Shown one piece after another: positions 63,930 through 64,000 of a stretch of DNA of 64,000 nucleotides. The stretch is from Sabethes cyaneus (Eukaryota; Arthropoda; Insecta; Diptera; Culicidae): NCBI RefSeq assembly GCF_943734655.1, contig NC_071354.1:163991142-164055141 (forward strand), read 5' to 3'. The position numbers and the translations under genes are program-made. Position 1 is the first letter of the stretch. Every line of letters starts with the position of its first letter. The notes beneath the pieces are model-generated. The model worked only from the letters and a program-made list of their open reading frames with translations. It ran no database searches and was not told the origin of the DNA.

Positions 63930-64000
63930 TTGTTATACTATAACAAAGGTTTAAAAATTGGTCGAAAAACACGAAATTGATCCGAGGCCCGGAGGGCCAA
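63930..64000. mobile_element. Start of a repeat cut by the window edge
   Basis: CCTTTGTTATACTATAACAAAGG is a 23-bp palindrome, followed by ATTGGTCGAAAAACACGAAA and GGCCCGGAGGGCC. From memory this end is typical of an abundant culicine repeat. The rest lies outside the window. Confidence 0.45.

Noticed and set aside
1..64000. Integrated RNA-virus sequences, which are frequent in Aedes genomes
   Set aside because: The longer frames were inspected for viral polymerase, nucleoprotein or glycoprotein features and none was recognised. Every RT-like frame fits non-LTR retrotransposons.

Overview
This window looks like nuclear DNA of a culicine mosquito (Aedes or Culex type). The reasons are compact insect-style exons with short GT-AG introns, five conserved animal genes, very long transposon-filled intergenic and intronic DNA, and a mixture of RTE, Jockey/CR1-like, tRNA-SINE, Tc1/mariner (ITm) and hAT-like MITE repeats typical of those genomes. 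The species cannot be fixed by eye. No bacterial operon, CRISPR array, true tRNA or rRNA gene was seen.

Host genes, left to right: the 5' coding exon of a sphingosine kinase (minus, 3543-4450; the rest is not found in the window); mitochondrial elongation factor Tu (plus, 16930-18556, 3 exons, complete); cohesin subunit stromalin SA/STAG (plus, 25074-28806, 5 coding exons plus a probable 5'UTR intron, complete); mitochondrial alanyl-tRNA synthetase (minus, 34384-37663, 5 exons, complete); and neuronal synaptobrevin n-syb (minus, 42927-62570, four recognised exons, first coding exon not seen). The genes are functionally unrelated: lipid signalling, organelle translation (two genes), sister-chromatid cohesion and synaptic vesicle fusion.

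Repeats fill almost everything else. 1-3.5 kb: a MITE and one Tc1/mariner element nested in another. 6.5-10.7 kb: mariner remnant, Jockey-like LINE (minus), RTE 5' fragment (plus). 12.6-13.5 kb: MITEs with 7-8 bp target duplications. 15.0-16.6 kb: a 5'-truncated RTE insertion with an open reverse transcriptase frame and a perfect 12-bp target-site duplication (TSD). 18.9-24.5 kb: SINEs and a dense nest of foldback and hAT-like MITEs. 29.4-34.3 kb: degraded LINEs, SINEs and a MITE. 38.6-40.3 kb: tandem repeats, a foldback and an inverted-repeat element with a minisatellite core. 43.1-62.2 kb: the n-syb introns, holding a 3.2-kb RTE with a 13-bp TSD and a SINE split by a LINE that is itself split by another LINE.

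No new protein system was found. The most unusual content is the insertion architecture: two neighbouring MITE-type elements separated and flanked by three copies of the same 8-bp sequence (21395-23325), a MITE inserted inside a copy of its own family (22170-22545), and the SINE/LINE/LINE nest in n-syb. Coordinates were read by eye; exon junctions were checked by codon phase, while repeat borders can be off by a few bases.
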